From an uncultured Desulfovibrionaceae bacterium (GTDB taxonomy: Bacteria > Desulfobacterota > Desulfovibrionia > Desulfovibrionales > Desulfovibrionaceae), in contig CAMTOM010000083.1 in assembly GCA_947074125.1 (NCBI GenBank), positions 1 through 6,546 on the forward strand: DNA of 6,546 nt. Reading direction: 5' to 3'. Below the pieces are notes generated by a model. The model had not been told where the DNA came from, searched no databases, and saw only the letters and a list, made by a program, of their open reading frames with translations. This document shows, one piece after another, positions 6,151 through 6,546 of the stretch. The first letter of the stretch is position 1. Every line of letters begins with the position of its first letter. A program made the translations under genes and the position numbers.

Positions 6151-6546
6151 TGGATAAACGACAGCTTGCTTTCCTTAATTGGGGGCTTTTAGCCACCATG
6201 ATGCTTCTTTTTCTGCTTGGTGTGGGTAATCTGTATTCTGCCAGTGGGATGCGTATAGAAGATGGAGTGGCAATTTCTGGTTATTATCAGAAACAGCTTC
6301 TTTGGGGACTTTTGGGTTTTGGCTGTATGCTGCTGGCAATGCTTGTTGACTACCGTCATTTGCGTGCTTTGGCATGGCCTCTCTTTATTATTACCATTGT
6401 GCTCTTACTCCTGGTTCCTGTGGCTGGTGAAACGGTATATGGAGCAAAGCGCTGGCTTTCACTGGGATTGATGAATTTGCAAGTTAGCGAACTGGGAAAG
6501 GTTGCGGTGTTATTGCTGAGTGCTGATCTTCTGGCAAAAGATGGTG
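6150..6546 (+). CDS. rodA: RodA, SEDS peptidoglycan glycosyltransferase (N-terminal part)
   Basis: The first 132 codons are present; the gene runs off the right edge. RodA is the multi-pass inner-membrane polymerase that extends glycan strands from lipid II together with PBP2. Membrane segments are seen at about 11-31, 50-67 and 73-92, followed by the family block GAKRWLSLGLMNLQVSELGK (98-117). The invariant Arg-Trp (101-102) and Ser-Glu (113-114) are kept, but the Pro normally found before Ser-Glu (QPSE) is Val here. The ATG shares one base with the mrdA stop (TAATG), and GAGG (6133-6136) lies a longish 13 nt upstream, consistent with translational coupling. RodA is favoured over FtsW because of the operon. 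Full proteins are usually 350-400 residues, so most of the gene is missing. Confidence 0.95.
   Translation, partial: MDKRQLAFLNWGLLATMMLLFLLGVGNLYSASGMRIEDGVAISGYYQKQLLWGLLGFGCMLLAMLVDYRHLRALAWPLFIITIVLLLLVPVAGETVYGAKRWLSLGLMNLQVSELGKVAVLLLSADLLAKDG

Overview
This window carries the front part of a rod-shape / cell-wall elongation operon. On the + strand the order is mreB-mreC-mreD-mrdA(PBP2)-rodA, and rodA runs off the right edge. Upstream of it lie a divergently transcribed radical SAM gene of the YhcC/TIGR01212 type and the 3' end of an unrecognised + strand gene. The organism is a Gram-negative-type rod. The MreB and MreC sequences, the roughly balanced base composition and the gene order are most reminiscent of Desulfovibrio-like sulfate reducers (Desulfovibrionaceae). 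That placement comes from remembered family resemblance, not from a search.

Layout. Positions 1-294 hold the C-terminal 97 codons of an unknown protein, followed by a strong hairpin terminator (about 315-347) that could work in both directions. Positions 348-697 contain no convincing gene. They are AT-rich up to about 545, then hold a nested inverted-repeat structure (567-666, with an internal hairpin at 593-618) and a small hairpin at 667-678, just past the stop of the radical SAM gene. Positions 698-1636 (minus strand) are the radical SAM gene. The 163-bp divergent spacer (1637-1799) carries two inverted repeats and a candidate promoter for the radical SAM gene. The mre operon fills 1800-6546.

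How the genes work together. MreB is the actin-like filament, MreC and MreD are the membrane/periplasmic linkers, PBP2 (mrdA) is the transpeptidase and RodA is the SEDS glycosyltransferase that works with it. Together they form the elongasome that inserts lateral-wall peptidoglycan. From mreC on, the genes overlap (ATGA at mreC/mreD, 17 nt at mreD/mrdA, TAATG at mrdA/rodA), which suggests translational coupling. mreB is instead separated from mreC by 100 nt containing a long hairpin followed by TTTT, so a step-down in expression between the filament protein and the rest is plausible.

The operon itself is ordinary. The items that deserve a second look are the structured noncoding block between the convergent genes, the inverted repeats in the divergent promoter region, the mreB-mreC hairpin and an unusual residue in the most conserved SEDS motif of RodA. 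I saw no sign of a new multi-gene system, mobile element, CRISPR array, tRNA or rRNA.
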